From Xenorhabdus lircayensis (GTDB lineage Bacteria > Pseudomonadota > Gammaproteobacteria > Enterobacterales > Enterobacteriaceae), in assembly GCF_016306625.1 (NCBI RefSeq), contig NZ_JACOII010000020.1, forward strand, positions 156,413 through 220,412: 64,000 nt of DNA, in the 5' to 3' direction. Shown here in pieces: positions 35,446-43,852 of this stretch. The translations under genes and the position numbers were made by a program. Numbering within the stretch: the first letter of the stretch is position 1; every line of letters begins with the position of its first letter. The notes beneath the pieces were generated by a model. That model saw only the letters and a list, made by a program, of their open reading frames with translations, ran no database searches and was not told where the DNA came from.

Positions 35446-36111
35446 ACTCAATTTTTCCGTAAGACGAGTTGAATACAGTAAATAAAGCCTGCTCTTAGCG
35501 AGAACCACTGTAAACCCTCGCCCAATGCAAAGATATCGCAATACCTTCACGCACGACCTGTTAATAGCTTGCTTTATCCACGTAAATCAACAAACAAGCG
35601 ATCACTGAAAAAAAACCGTGAAAAAATATCAAGTGATCGCTTAGCCACGATGAAATTAAATGTATTTCTGGGGATAATTCTGAACTCAGATGCCATATCC
35701 TGTAGCCCCTGCCAAACATTAACATAATAATAAATAATGAAATAGCACATTAAATAATGACACCCAAAAACGCCTAATCCCCCTACAAAACATAAGATAA
35801 TAGTTTGATTGTTATCATGCAGTTTGGAATAATGCGCCCACAAACACAAGGCTAAGTATTAACTATAAAAATAGGAAGTTTTGGTATCTAATATCAATAT
35901 ATAGCAATAAAGTCCAATAACAGACTTTATTGTCTCCATAAAACCAAACATTACACTACTTCAAAGCATCAGTTGTTGACTAACATCAACACCTTTATTC
36001 ATTACATTAAATAATAAATGAAACCTATCAGAGGTGGGTGTTTTTCATACGCCAATGAATAAACAAATTAAACTTTTTTGATTAGCCATCCTCTGCCATT
36101 GTTACTGAAGA
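35446..36111. other. Gene-free spacer before the lux-like operon
   Basis: About 665 bp. It contains two perfect inverted repeats: AAGCGATCACT / AGTGATCGCTT (35596-35606 and 35632-35642) and CAATAAAGTC / GACTTTATTG (35905-35914 and 35923-35932). A minus-strand frame at 35574-35849 has no protein-like features. The promoter of the lux-like operon should lie in the last 250 bp. Confidence 0.5.
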
Positions 36112-37254
36112 ATGAGTCTGAATATGCAAAATTTACCTCACGTCAAAGCATTGTGTGCTGTCGCACACCCTTATCGTGCTTGTGCCGAATATGATGCATT
36201 ATTTGATACTGCTATGCGTGAACTGACGTTTTATCACTGTGAATATACCCCTGGTTATGAGCAGTGGCTGACAGATCATGGTCTGGATAAACAAGCGATT
36301 ATGGAGCTGAATGATTGGTCAAGCCTGCCTCTGCTGTTTGCCAATTATTTCAAGCGTAATCTGATACTCAGTGAAAGTGCAAAAGATGCGCTGGAGCTGA
36401 CTTCTTCCGGAACGACCGGACAGAAGAGCCGCATGCGCTACGATTCTGAGAGTATTACCGCAGCCCAGTATATGGTGGACTGCATTTTCGACTATTACGG
36501 CTGGAATACTCCCGATCAGCCGTGTAATTATCTGCTGCTCAGCTATGAACCTGCCGGTGCTGTCACGTTAGGTACGGCCTATACCGATCAGTTTCTGGCT
36601 AAATATGCCCCTGTAAACCGAGCCCACTACGCTTTGCGTCATAATGGGCAGGGTAATGAATTCGATCCGTTTGGCACAATTACGGCACTTCAGCAATTTG
36701 CAGAGGAAGGGCTGCCAGTGCGCATTTTCGGTTTTCCTGCTTTTTTGTGGTTTACCCTGCAAAAAATGGAACAAATGGGGCTGCCTGCACTGAAATTACA
36801 CCCCGAATCACTGGTTTTTCTCGGCGGAGGCTGGAAGACGCATGCCGATAAATCCATCCCTAAGAAAGAATTGTATCAACGCCTGACGGAGCAACTGGGC
36901 ATCCCTGATATACGCTGCCGTGATGGTTATGGTTCGGTTGAACATCCAGTCCCTTATGTTGAATGTTCTCACCATAATTTTCATGTGCCGATTTATGCCC
37001 GTGCTTACGTGCGCCACACCGCCAACTTATCTCGTCAGCCTTATGGTGAACCGGGTTTTCTGCATTTTACATCGCCTTTTATCACCTCTTGCCCTGCCCA
37101 CAGCATCGTGACCAGCGATCTTGCCGTTCTGCATTCTGGTGAAAGTTGTGGTTGTGAGCTGAATACCGACTGGTTTGAGCTGCTTGGCCGTGCCGGAACC
37201 AGCAAGGGCCGTAGTTGTGCTATCGCCGCTTCAGAATTGATTAAGAGATCTTGA
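36112..37254 (+). CDS. LuxE-like acyl-protein synthetase
   Basis: 380 residues of the acyl-protein synthetase (LuxE) family. The adenylate-forming motif is LELTSSGTTGQKSRMRYD. YLLLSYEPAG, IFGFPAFLWFTLQKM, FLGGGWKTH and CRDGYGSVEHPVPYVEC are LuxE-type blocks. C369 in GRSCAIAASELIKRS is placed like the cysteine that carries the acyl group in LuxE. Known LuxE activates a fatty acid as AMP ester and passes it to LuxC. The next gene follows after 1 nt and encodes a LuxC domain, so this is an acid-reducing pair. No luxA, luxB or luxD is present. Confidence 0.82.
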   Translation: MSLNMQNLPHVKALCAVAHPYRACAEYDALFDTAMRELTFYHCEYTPGYEQWLTDHGLDKQAIMELNDWSSLPLLFANYFKRNLILSESAKDALELTSSGTTGQKSRMRYDSESITAAQYMVDCIFDYYGWNTPDQPCNYLLLSYEPAGAVTLGTAYTDQFLAKYAPVNRAHYALRHNGQGNEFDPFGTITALQQFAEEGLPVRIFGFPAFLWFTLQKMEQMGLPALKLHPESLVFLGGGWKTHADKSIPKKELYQRLTEQLGIPDIRCRDGYGSVEHPVPYVECSHHNFHVPIYARAYVRHTANLSRQPYGEPGFLHFTSPFITSCPAHSIVTSDLAVLHSGESCGCELNTDWFELLGRAGTSKGRSCAIAASELIKRS

Positions 37255-37255
37255 T

Positions 37256-39676
37256 ATGTCTTCCGTAAATACAATGAATAACCCGGTTTCTTCAGAGCAG
37301 TTGGCAGAACAAAAAATCGCAAAATTACGTGAGCAATTACCGGGGCTGCTAGCACGTCCCCATACTTCAGAGCAGGTGCTTGATTGCGCACAACGCTTTG
37401 CTGATTATCTCGCCAGTCTGAGTGAGCATCCCCTGTTTGATGCTAATGCCAGAAAAGCACTTATTGGATTCTGTCAACGTAACGCTTTACAGGCCAAGCT
37501 GGAGCGTGAACTAGGGCAGAATGCCTTTTCATTGCGTCGATTCGATTATAATCAGAACCGATATGAAACTTGGAAGCCTATCGGATTAGTCGTCCATATC
37601 ACGCCTTCCAATGCTGAGCTCCTGCCCTTTATGGCAGTGATAGAAAGTTTATTGGTTGGTAATATCAACTGGTTACGTCCTAGCAGCAGCGATAATGGAT
37701 TTAGCACACAGCTCCTGACAGAATTTTTAGCTCACGATATCTCCGGTAATTTAGTTGATCGGGTAGCTGTCTTGCCGTTATCTGTGGCTCAACTGCCAGA
37801 ATTGCTAATTCAGGCGGATGCTGTCTCTGCGTGGGGCAGCAACGCCGCGCTGGAATCCATTCGCGCCCAACTGCCGTCCGGCTGTCGCTGGATAGATTGG
37901 GGACATCGCATCAGTTTTGCCTGGTTAAGCCCGGATGCTATTGATGATGCGCAATTGGATGCGCTGGCTGATGATGTCTGTCGTTATGACCAACAAGCCT
38001 GCTCCAGTCCACAATGTTTGCTGGTCGATAGCAGCGATCCAGACGTTTTGCAGCAAATCGGACAACGCATGGCTGCCGCTCTACAGCGCCGTTCCGAATT
38101 ACATCCGGCACTAAAACCAGATGTGCAGGAAGCCGCTGAAATTACCACCCAAACGGCTTTTCAACGACTCGATCTGGCTTTTACACCGGTCAAGGGTGAA
38201 GTCTGGCAGGCCGATGGATGGCGGGTGATATGGCGCCACGAAGAGGAACTCGAGGCTTCCCCATTATTCCGCACATTACAGGTACGTCCGGCTCCGCGCC
38301 AAAGATTGTGCTCTATTTTGTTGCCTTGGCGTAATCACCTGCAAAGTTGTGCTTTGATTACCCGTCAGGAACATATAGTTGAAATGAGCCATAATCTGTT
38401 TGCAGCAGGTGTCAGCCGTATCACTCCCGCAGGTCAGATGCATGATGGATATAGCGGTGAACCACATGATGGTGTCTACGCGCTGTCACGCCTTACCAAG
38501 CGTGTTTCCGTTAACCTTGCCCCAAATGTAATGACAGGCTGCGCTCATCTTGATATTCCACCCGCGCGTCCACACGGGTTGAAAAACCTGCCTGTGATGA
38601 ATAAAGCCGATTTTCAGGCAATGGTTCCAAATGACAAAGCCCGCCTGTTTTTCCGCAGCGGTGGCAGTACAGGTGAACCTAAACTCGCGGCTTACAGTTA
38701 CCACGATTATCATCAGCAAATGCTGTCAGCCGCCGATGGGGTGTTCTCCTCCGGGCTTGAACCTGCTACCGATCGGGTCATGAACCTGTTGTATGGTGGA
38801 AAACTGTACGGCGGGATGATGAGCTTTTTCACCATTCTGGACAAATTGGGTGTAGCTCAATATCCGATGGGCGGCCCTACCGATAATGATTTCAGTGAAA
38901 TTGCTGATTTTATCGTACACCAACGCATTAATACGTTGGTCGGAATGCCAAGCACACTGCATCGATTATTTTTGAATGAAGAAGCCAAACTACGTCAATA
39001 CGGTGGCGTTCGTAAGGTGTTCTGTGGTGGCGAACACTTGAATATGAGTCAGAGGGCTTTCCTGACAAGTTTCGGCGTCACCCTTATTCGTTCAACAATT
39101 TACGGTTCAGTAGATGCCGGCCCGATGGGACATGGATGTGCAGCCAGCGAAGACGGCGTTTTCCATTTAATGGCCGATACCCAATGGCTGGAAATCCTCA
39201 ATGAGGAGAATGACCAACCAGCAGCAGACGGAGAAACCGGTCGTCTGGTATTTACTTCTCTGCATCGCGAGGCGCAATCTGTCCAGCGCTATGATTTAGG
39301 GGATTTTGGTTGCTGGGTTAATCAACCTTGTTCTTGTGGCCTGTCTTCACCCCGTTTCCGGTTGTTAGGACGTAACGGTTCTCTGTTACGCGTAGGCAGT
39401 ATTTTTGTCAATCTGGCCGATTTGTCTGAACAACTGGGCTTGCCCGTGCAATGGATAATCGACCATAACAGTGATGGCATCGATAGCATTCGGTTACTGG
39501 TTGCCTCTTCCGACCCAATCGAAGTGCGCCAACGTTTATTGCAGGATACAAAAATCGCCGAAGTCGTTAACGGAAACTTATTGATGTTAGACATTATTTC
39601 GACTTCTTCCACTGATTTCCAGCAAAACGGCCACAGTGGAAAAACTCCATTATTCATTGACTTGCGTAAATATTAA
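37256..39676 (+). CDS. LuxC-like acyl-CoA reductase fused to a PaaK-like adenylation domain
   Basis: 806 residues with two domains. Residues about 80-430 are LuxC-like: YETWKPIGLVVHITPSNAEL and LPFMAVIESLLVGNINWLRP, then C249 in RYDQQACSSPQ, the thioester cysteine of LuxC. Residues about 450-800 are a PaaK/LuxE-type adenylate-forming domain: LFFRSGGSTGEPKLAAYSYH, LLYGGKLYGGMMSFFTIL, VFCGGEHLNMSQRA, STIYGSVDAGPMGHG and QRYDLGDFGCW with SCGLSSPRFRLLGR. In lux operons these are separate proteins, so the fusion would put activation and NADPH-dependent reduction on one chain. Product is expected to be an aldehyde or a covalently bound acyl group. The substrate is unknown. Confidence 0.8.
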   Translation: MSSVNTMNNPVSSEQLAEQKIAKLREQLPGLLARPHTSEQVLDCAQRFADYLASLSEHPLFDANARKALIGFCQRNALQAKLERELGQNAFSLRRFDYNQNRYETWKPIGLVVHITPSNAELLPFMAVIESLLVGNINWLRPSSSDNGFSTQLLTEFLAHDISGNLVDRVAVLPLSVAQLPELLIQADAVSAWGSNAALESIRAQLPSGCRWIDWGHRISFAWLSPDAIDDAQLDALADDVCRYDQQACSSPQCLLVDSSDPDVLQQIGQRMAAALQRRSELHPALKPDVQEAAEITTQTAFQRLDLAFTPVKGEVWQADGWRVIWRHEEELEASPLFRTLQVRPAPRQRLCSILLPWRNHLQSCALITRQEHIVEMSHNLFAAGVSRITPAGQMHDGYSGEPHDGVYALSRLTKRVSVNLAPNVMTGCAHLDIPPARPHGLKNLPVMNKADFQAMVPNDKARLFFRSGGSTGEPKLAAYSYHDYHQQMLSAADGVFSSGLEPATDRVMNLLYGGKLYGGMMSFFTILDKLGVAQYPMGGPTDNDFSEIADFIVHQRINTLVGMPSTLHRLFLNEEAKLRQYGGVRKVFCGGEHLNMSQRAFLTSFGVTLIRSTIYGSVDAGPMGHGCAASEDGVFHLMADTQWLEILNEENDQPAADGETGRLVFTSLHREAQSVQRYDLGDFGCWVNQPCSCGLSSPRFRLLGRNGSLLRVGSIFVNLADLSEQLGLPVQWIIDHNSDGIDSIRLLVASSDPIEVRQRLLQDTKIAEVVNGNLLMLDIISTSSTDFQQNGHSGKTPLFIDLRKY

Positions 39677-39691
39677 TTGAGTAAAATTAAA

Positions 39692-40936
39692 ATGATGACC
39701 CAAACGACATTGATTGATTTGCTCCATCATGCACGCGAGCATTCTGCTTATTACAACGATCTCTACAAGTCCGTTCCTGATAATTGGACCCTGAAAGATT
39801 TACCCATCGTGGAGCCCGGTAGTTACTGGGAACATTCCAACGACCTGCAAACATGGTCGGTTCTGACCGCACCGTTAGAAGGCGGTCATGTGTATAAAAC
39901 GGGTGGATCAACCAGCGATGGCCGGTTATCGGTTTTCAGCCAACAAGAATGGAAAGCGTTTATTCACGCTTTTGGTCAAGGTATTGCCCGTCAGTTGAAC
40001 GCGGGGGATCGGGTAGCTAACCTGTTTTTTGCTGGCGATCTTTATACCAGTTTTATCTTCATCCATGGTGCATTATCGAATGCGCCACTCCCTATCATGG
40101 AATTTCCTTTTACCTGTAAGGTTGAAGACGATCTGCTGATCAGCAATATCCGGCTCCACAACATCAATGTGTTGGCTGGTGTCCCCGTTCAGTTAATCCG
40201 CTTGGCTCACTATCTAAAAGAAACAGAACAAACTTTGCCGATGGTAGAGACCATTCTATACGGCGGTGAAAGTCTGTTTGATGCACAAATCGCCATCATA
40301 CGGCAGGTTTTCCCTAACGCACGTCTGGGATCAATCGGGTGTGCCAGTGTTGATGCAGGCTTGATCGGCTTTGCTGATCCTGAATGTAAACAGGGTGAAC
40401 ACAGAGTCTTTGATGACAACACGATTATTGAGATCGTCGATGAAACGACCCACGAGCCGATTACCATTCCGGGACACTGTGGGCTGTTAGTTGTCACCAA
40501 CCTGCAACGTCAGCTCATGCCGGTGATCCGCTATCCTACGGGCGATCTGGCTTGTTGGTGTGAACCAGAACAGCCCCACCGTAAGTTCGCTTTGCAAGGA
40601 CGTGCTAATCAGGGCTACCGCATCCGATTTGGCACACTGTCGTTATTTCCGGACGATCTGGCTGCTCAGCTATCACAGCATATTGAACTTCTGGCATGGC
40701 AGTTGGAGCTTAGCCAGCAAACAGGGCAAGACAAAATCCGGTTGTTGGTGGCAAGTCTTCAGACTGTCGATATCAGCAAGATACGCCATAGGGTACTGAC
40801 TGCCTTTCCAAATTTAGCTAAGGATGGCGTACATCAAAATATGCTGGAGATCGTTCAAACCAATATTGATGGTATGTATACGCACCCACGATCAGGTAAA
40901 TTGCAGCGAGTTGTGGATCTGCGTAGTTATAATTAA
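39692..40936 (+). CDS. PaaK-like adenylate-forming protein
   Basis: About 414 residues; the start is taken at ATG 39692, though TTG at 39677 directly after the upstream stop is possible. It resembles phenylacetate-CoA ligase/coenzyme F390 synthetase: YKTGGSTSDGRLSVFSQQEW (phosphate loop, without the usual lysine), LFFAGDLYTSFIFIHGAL, ILYGGESLFDAQIAIIRQVF, SIGCASVDAGLIGFAD, RYPTGDLACWCEP and FALQGRANQGYRIRFGTLSL. A second adenylating subunit beside a fused one suggests division of labour, one charging and one transferring or proofreading. Third gene of the operon. Confidence 0.75.
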   Translation: MMTQTTLIDLLHHAREHSAYYNDLYKSVPDNWTLKDLPIVEPGSYWEHSNDLQTWSVLTAPLEGGHVYKTGGSTSDGRLSVFSQQEWKAFIHAFGQGIARQLNAGDRVANLFFAGDLYTSFIFIHGALSNAPLPIMEFPFTCKVEDDLLISNIRLHNINVLAGVPVQLIRLAHYLKETEQTLPMVETILYGGESLFDAQIAIIRQVFPNARLGSIGCASVDAGLIGFADPECKQGEHRVFDDNTIIEIVDETTHEPITIPGHCGLLVVTNLQRQLMPVIRYPTGDLACWCEPEQPHRKFALQGRANQGYRIRFGTLSLFPDDLAAQLSQHIELLAWQLELSQQTGQDKIRLLVASLQTVDISKIRHRVLTAFPNLAKDGVHQNMLEIVQTNIDGMYTHPRSGKLQRVVDLRSYN

Positions 40937-40948
40937 AGGTTGAAATCG

Positions 40949-41875
40949 ATGACTATCTTCCCTTCCGCTATCCAGATTCAAAGCTATCAGTCGGGTGATG
41001 ATAAAAAAATCAGCCAATTATTCCGTGAAGTTTACGGCGATACGTATGTCTATCCTGATATCTATCTGCCAAGACTTATTGATGATTATCAAATATCGGG
41101 GCAATGGTATTCAGCCTTAGCGTTCCATCAAGGACGAATCATTGGTCATGCTTCACTGGTTAAAGATGCCGTGCAGCAAAATCATGCTGAACTCGCACTT
41201 ATCGCCGTCTATCCCGATTTTCAAGGCTATGGTGTGGCTAAGTCTCTGGGCAATTATTTATGCCGCTATGCGAAAGAGCAAGGTTATAATTTATTGACGA
41301 TAAAGCAGGTGTGTTCACATCCGAAAAGCCAGTATATTGCTCGAAATTTAGGCTTTTACTCCACAGCCCTGATGTTGGATTATGTCGATTCACCATTTGG
41401 TCTGCCAGAGCCTGAAAGTATCGTACAGGGCATCTTGCCGCTTAAATCATTGCCACTACCTAAACTGAACTGGCCTCAGCCTTGGCAAAACTGGGTTGAT
41501 CAGATAAGCCAATATGTTGGTGAATCACCCTCAAATACATCGTCAGCATGCCATCGTTTTCTGCCCCCAGAGCCGTTTACCATCAAAAAAAGTGGGCGAC
41601 GTCTGGATATCACGCTATACGAAGTTCATTCTGACTTTTTATCGGAGGTTATCGATTTTCCTACCAGTCAGTTAATTTATTTAAAATTGCCTGCCTGTGA
41701 AGAATCACTGGGATTGTGCTCATCGCTCAAAAAAGGCGGATTTCGATTCGCAGGGCTATGCCCCGATACACATGATGGATGGTTTTTGCTATGGCTACGA
41801 GGTTATCAATTGACGCCATACACGTTTCACGACACGGGTACGCAACATCTCTATCAAATGGAGTTAGGGGTATAG
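40949..41875 (+). CDS. GNAT acetyltransferase of the lux-like operon
   Basis: 308 residues from the ATG at 40949 (AAAGG upstream). The N-terminal half is a GNAT domain: IISHASL-like strand (GRIIGHASLVKDAVQQNHAE), LALIAVYPDFQGYGVAKSLG with the Q-x-x-G-x-A loop, then ARNLGFYSTALM. The C-terminal half (from about residue 190) is a second alpha/beta domain of unclear type, which may be a degenerate GNAT. It is the last gene of the operon, 12 nt after the PaaK-like gene. It could acylate the product made by the preceding enzymes. Confidence 0.72.
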   Translation: MTIFPSAIQIQSYQSGDDKKISQLFREVYGDTYVYPDIYLPRLIDDYQISGQWYSALAFHQGRIIGHASLVKDAVQQNHAELALIAVYPDFQGYGVAKSLGNYLCRYAKEQGYNLLTIKQVCSHPKSQYIARNLGFYSTALMLDYVDSPFGLPEPESIVQGILPLKSLPLPKLNWPQPWQNWVDQISQYVGESPSNTSSACHRFLPPEPFTIKKSGRRLDITLYEVHSDFLSEVIDFPTSQLIYLKLPACEESLGLCSSLKKGGFRFAGLCPDTHDGWFLLWLRGYQLTPYTFHDTGTQHLYQMELGV

Positions 41876-41912
41876 CTAAAAATTCTCTTATTTGATTAAA
41901 AAAACACTTTAC

Positions 41913-41938
41913 AAATGATATTGAGAACGATTATCATT
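41913..41938 (+). promoter_or_regulatory. Fur box overlapping the ryhB promoter
   Basis: AAATGATATTGAGAACGATT followed by ATCATT fits the Fur consensus of GATAAT-type repeats. TTTACA at 41908 and TATCAT at 41932 with an 18-bp gap are plausible -35 and -10 boxes, so Fur-iron would block transcription. Confidence 0.85.
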
Positions 41939-41943
41939 CCTAA

Positions 41944-42046
41944 CACTTTCAGTGCACCACCTTCAGGGTTCATGTGAAAGTACGACATTGCTCACATTGC
42001 TTCCAGTGTTTACTTTATAGGCCAACTTAATGTTGGCTTTTTTTTT
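41944..42046 (+). ncRNA. ryhB: RyhB iron-responsive small RNA
   Basis: The core GACATTGCTCACATTGCTTC is identical to E. coli RyhB, which pairs with sodB, sdhCDAB and other iron-protein mRNAs. A terminator GCCAAC / GTTGGC with nine T follows at 42021-42046, as expected for an Hfq-binding RNA. The 5' end near 41944 is estimated from the promoter. The upstream Fur box gives expression in iron starvation. In E. coli ryhB lies by yhhX and yhhW; here yhhW is 1.1 kb downstream with a HigBA module inserted between. Confidence 0.92.
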
Positions 42047-42060
42047 GCCTCTTGAACCGT

Positions 42061-42153
42061 CCTAAATAAGGTTGACACTTTTCTTCATCTATTTAGGAGA
42101 GTGTTATGAAATCAGAAAGATACGATGCTCCAAGCGTGTCACGCTTATTTTGA
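42061..42153 (+). mobile_element. Possible left-end remnant of an insertion sequence
   Basis: CCTAAATA / TATTTAGG inverted repeat (42061-42068, 42090-42097), then AGGAGAG and an ATG opening MKSERYDAPSVSRLF before a TGA. The layout recalls the first bases and orfA start of an IS3-type element, but only 90 bp remain. Weak. Confidence 0.3.
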
Positions 42154-42173
42154 TTAAAAAATCACCCAATAAT

Positions 42174-42214
42174 TATAGACTGCAATCTATAATAGCTATA
42201 GACTACAATCTATA
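42174..42214. promoter_or_regulatory. Tandem palindromic operators of higBA
   Basis: Two 18-bp near-palindromes, TATAGACTGCAATCTATA (42174-42191) and TATAGACTACAATCTATA (42197-42214), set 23 bp apart just upstream of the toxin start. Expected binding sites of the Xre antitoxin. Confidence 0.75.
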
Positions 42215-42253
42215 AAATAACATTGAAATTATAATAAGCATAAAGGACAACCT

Positions 42254-42604
42254 GTGTGGGAAATAACAACAACAGAGTTATTTGACCAATGGTTTGAAGA
42301 ACAACTTGCTGAATTGCAAGAAGATGTTTTAGCTGCTATGAATATACTGGAGCTGAAAGGGCCTATGCTTGGAAGACCACTAGTTGATACCTTAAATGGC
42401 TCAAAGTATCCAAATATGAAAGAACTTCGAATACAACATCATGGTGATCCAATCCGAGTTTTTTTCGCATTTGATCCGGTTCGTAACGCAATTATTCTTT
42501 GTGCCGGTAATAAAGCAGGGAAAAATCAAAAATTGTTCTATAAAGAAATGATTAATATTGCTGACGAACAATTTAAAATCCATCTAGAAAATTTGGAGAA
42601 ATAA
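42254..42604 (+). CDS. higB: HigB-like (RelE/ParE-superfamily) toxin
   Basis: 116 residues with a GTG start at 42254 (AAAGGA upstream). Pattern of the phage-derived Gp49/HigB-2 group: LFDQWFEEQLAELQEDVLAA, LGRPLVDTLNGSKYPNMKEL, RIQHHGDPIRVFFAFDPVRN and AIILCAGNKAGKNQKLFYKE. These are ribosome-dependent mRNA-cutting toxins. Toxin-first order and a 1-nt gap to the antitoxin fit HigBA. Frame intact. Confidence 0.87.
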   Translation: MWEITTTELFDQWFEEQLAELQEDVLAAMNILELKGPMLGRPLVDTLNGSKYPNMKELRIQHHGDPIRVFFAFDPVRNAIILCAGNKAGKNQKLFYKEMINIADEQFKIHLENLEK

Positions 42605-42605
42605 T

Positions 42606-42905
42606 ATGGCTACTTTAACAGAACTGATGGCAAAACGTAGCCCTGAAAGCCAGGCGAGGATTAAGGAGAAAGCCGCAGAAATGTTGCTTGAAACACAACT
42701 TTACCAAATTCGTGAGGAGTTGGAGCTTTCGCAAACTCAAGTGGCAAAAAACTTGGGTATAGCGCAGTCATCAATTGCAGCTATTGAGCAGCGTGGAAAT
42801 GAATTAAAAATTTCCACACTGAAAAAATATATTGAATCTATGGGTGGAAAAATGACGCTAGGAGTCACGCTGCCCGATGGTAAATCAATGAATTTTTCTA
42901 TCTAA
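42606..42905 (+). CDS. higA: HigA-like Xre-family antitoxin
   Basis: 99 residues. Helix-turn-helix in LELSQTQVAKNLGIAQSSIA and AIEQRGNELKISTLKKYIES; C-terminal strand GGKMTLGVTLPDGKSMNFSI. It would neutralise the upstream toxin and repress the operon at the tandem operators. A perfect hairpin follows 3 nt after its stop. Confidence 0.88.
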   Translation: MATLTELMAKRSPESQARIKEKAAEMLLETQLYQIREELELSQTQVAKNLGIAQSSIAAIEQRGNELKISTLKKYIESMGGKMTLGVTLPDGKSMNFSI

Positions 42906-42908
42906 AGC

Positions 42909-42930
42909 AAGTGGGACCATGGTCCCACTT
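42909..42930. terminator. Palindrome GTGGGACCATGGTCCCAC after higA
   Basis: Perfect palindrome extended by AA/TT on either side, followed by TATT. The core matches the hairpin after the yafQ remnant at 2264. Confidence 0.6.
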
Positions 42931-43075
42931 TATTCAAGCCTGTCTGTTTCTCATCATTTGTTACAAATAAATTTATTCACCATATTCAAATATTTTGAAT
43001 TCTAAGGTTAAATTTCTAATCTTTTATATTTCACGCCTTCAACTAGACTACAAAAAACATTGAGGGATTTTGAAA

Positions 43076-43792
43076 ATGATCTACTTACGTCAGGCTTCAG
43101 AACGAGGTCATGCCAATCACGGCTGGCTGGACAGTTGGCACACTTTTTCATTTGCCAACTACCATGATACAAATTTCATGGGCTTTTCTGCCCTCAGAGT
43201 CATTAATGAAGATGTGATTGACGCGGGTCAGGGATTTGGCATGCATCCTCATAATGATATGGAAATATTGACCTATGTGCTGTCTGGGGCAGTAGAGCAT
43301 CAGGACAATATGGGAAATCAGAGGCAGGTATCTGCGGGGGAATTCCAAATTATGAGTGCAGGAACGGGCATCCGTCATTCAGAATATAACCCACATCATG
43401 ATAGCCAACTGCATCTTTACCAGATCTGGATCATTCCGGAAAAAACAGGGCTTTCTCCTCGTTATGAACAGCGCCGCTTTGATACTGTTGAAGGCCGCCA
43501 ATTAGTTCTCTCTCCTGATGCACGATCGGGTTCTCTGAAGGTTTTTCAGGATATGACATTGTGGCGTTGGACATTAAAAAATGGTGAAAGTAGTGAATAT
43601 CGCGGGGAAAAAGCACGAAAAATATGGATTCAGGTTGTTCGTGGTGAAGTGATAATCAATGGGGTACTGGCTACCACCAGCGATGGCGTCGCTATCTGGG
43701 ATGAATCCCATCTTCAATTAACTGCAAACCAAGAGAGTGAGGTTCTGCTGTTCGATCTGCTATCCAACAGATTAAAAACATTACCGAGTTAA
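43076..43792 (+). CDS. yhhW: Pirin-like quercetin dioxygenase YhhW
   Basis: 238 residues from the ATG at 43076 (GAGGGA upstream); E. coli YhhW has 231. Closely alike: MIYLRQASERGHANHGWLDS, GFGMHPHNDMEILTYVLSGA (metal-binding HPHxDxE), FQIMSAGTGIRHSEYNP and LHLYQIWIIPEKTG. Two cupin domains; only the N-terminal one binds metal. E. coli YhhW oxidises quercetin in vitro; cell role unclear. Confidence 0.95.
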   Translation: MIYLRQASERGHANHGWLDSWHTFSFANYHDTNFMGFSALRVINEDVIDAGQGFGMHPHNDMEILTYVLSGAVEHQDNMGNQRQVSAGEFQIMSAGTGIRHSEYNPHHDSQLHLYQIWIIPEKTGLSPRYEQRRFDTVEGRQLVLSPDARSGSLKVFQDMTLWRWTLKNGESSEYRGEKARKIWIQVVRGEVIINGVLATTSDGVAIWDESHLQLTANQESEVLLFDLLSNRLKTLPS

Positions 43793-43826
43793 GAAAGAAC
43801 CCTATCTGGTTGGATAGGGTTCTTTC
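43793..43826. terminator. Bidirectional terminator between yhhW and pckA
   Basis: Perfect 14-bp stem GAAAGAACCCTATC / GATAGGGTTCTTTC with a 6-nt loop, between convergent genes. Confidence 0.93.
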
Positions 43827-43852
43827 ATGGGATTAGCTTAATTAGATAGCAA

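Noticed and set aside
35574..35849. Minus-strand frame of 91 codons in the gap before the lux-like operon
   Set aside because: Aromatic-rich but no ribosome site, no family pattern, and it spans a perfect inverted repeat; probably chance.
36112..41875. A bioluminescence (lux) operon
   Set aside because: No luxA, luxB or luxD; LuxC is fused to an adenylation domain and the order differs from luxCDABE.
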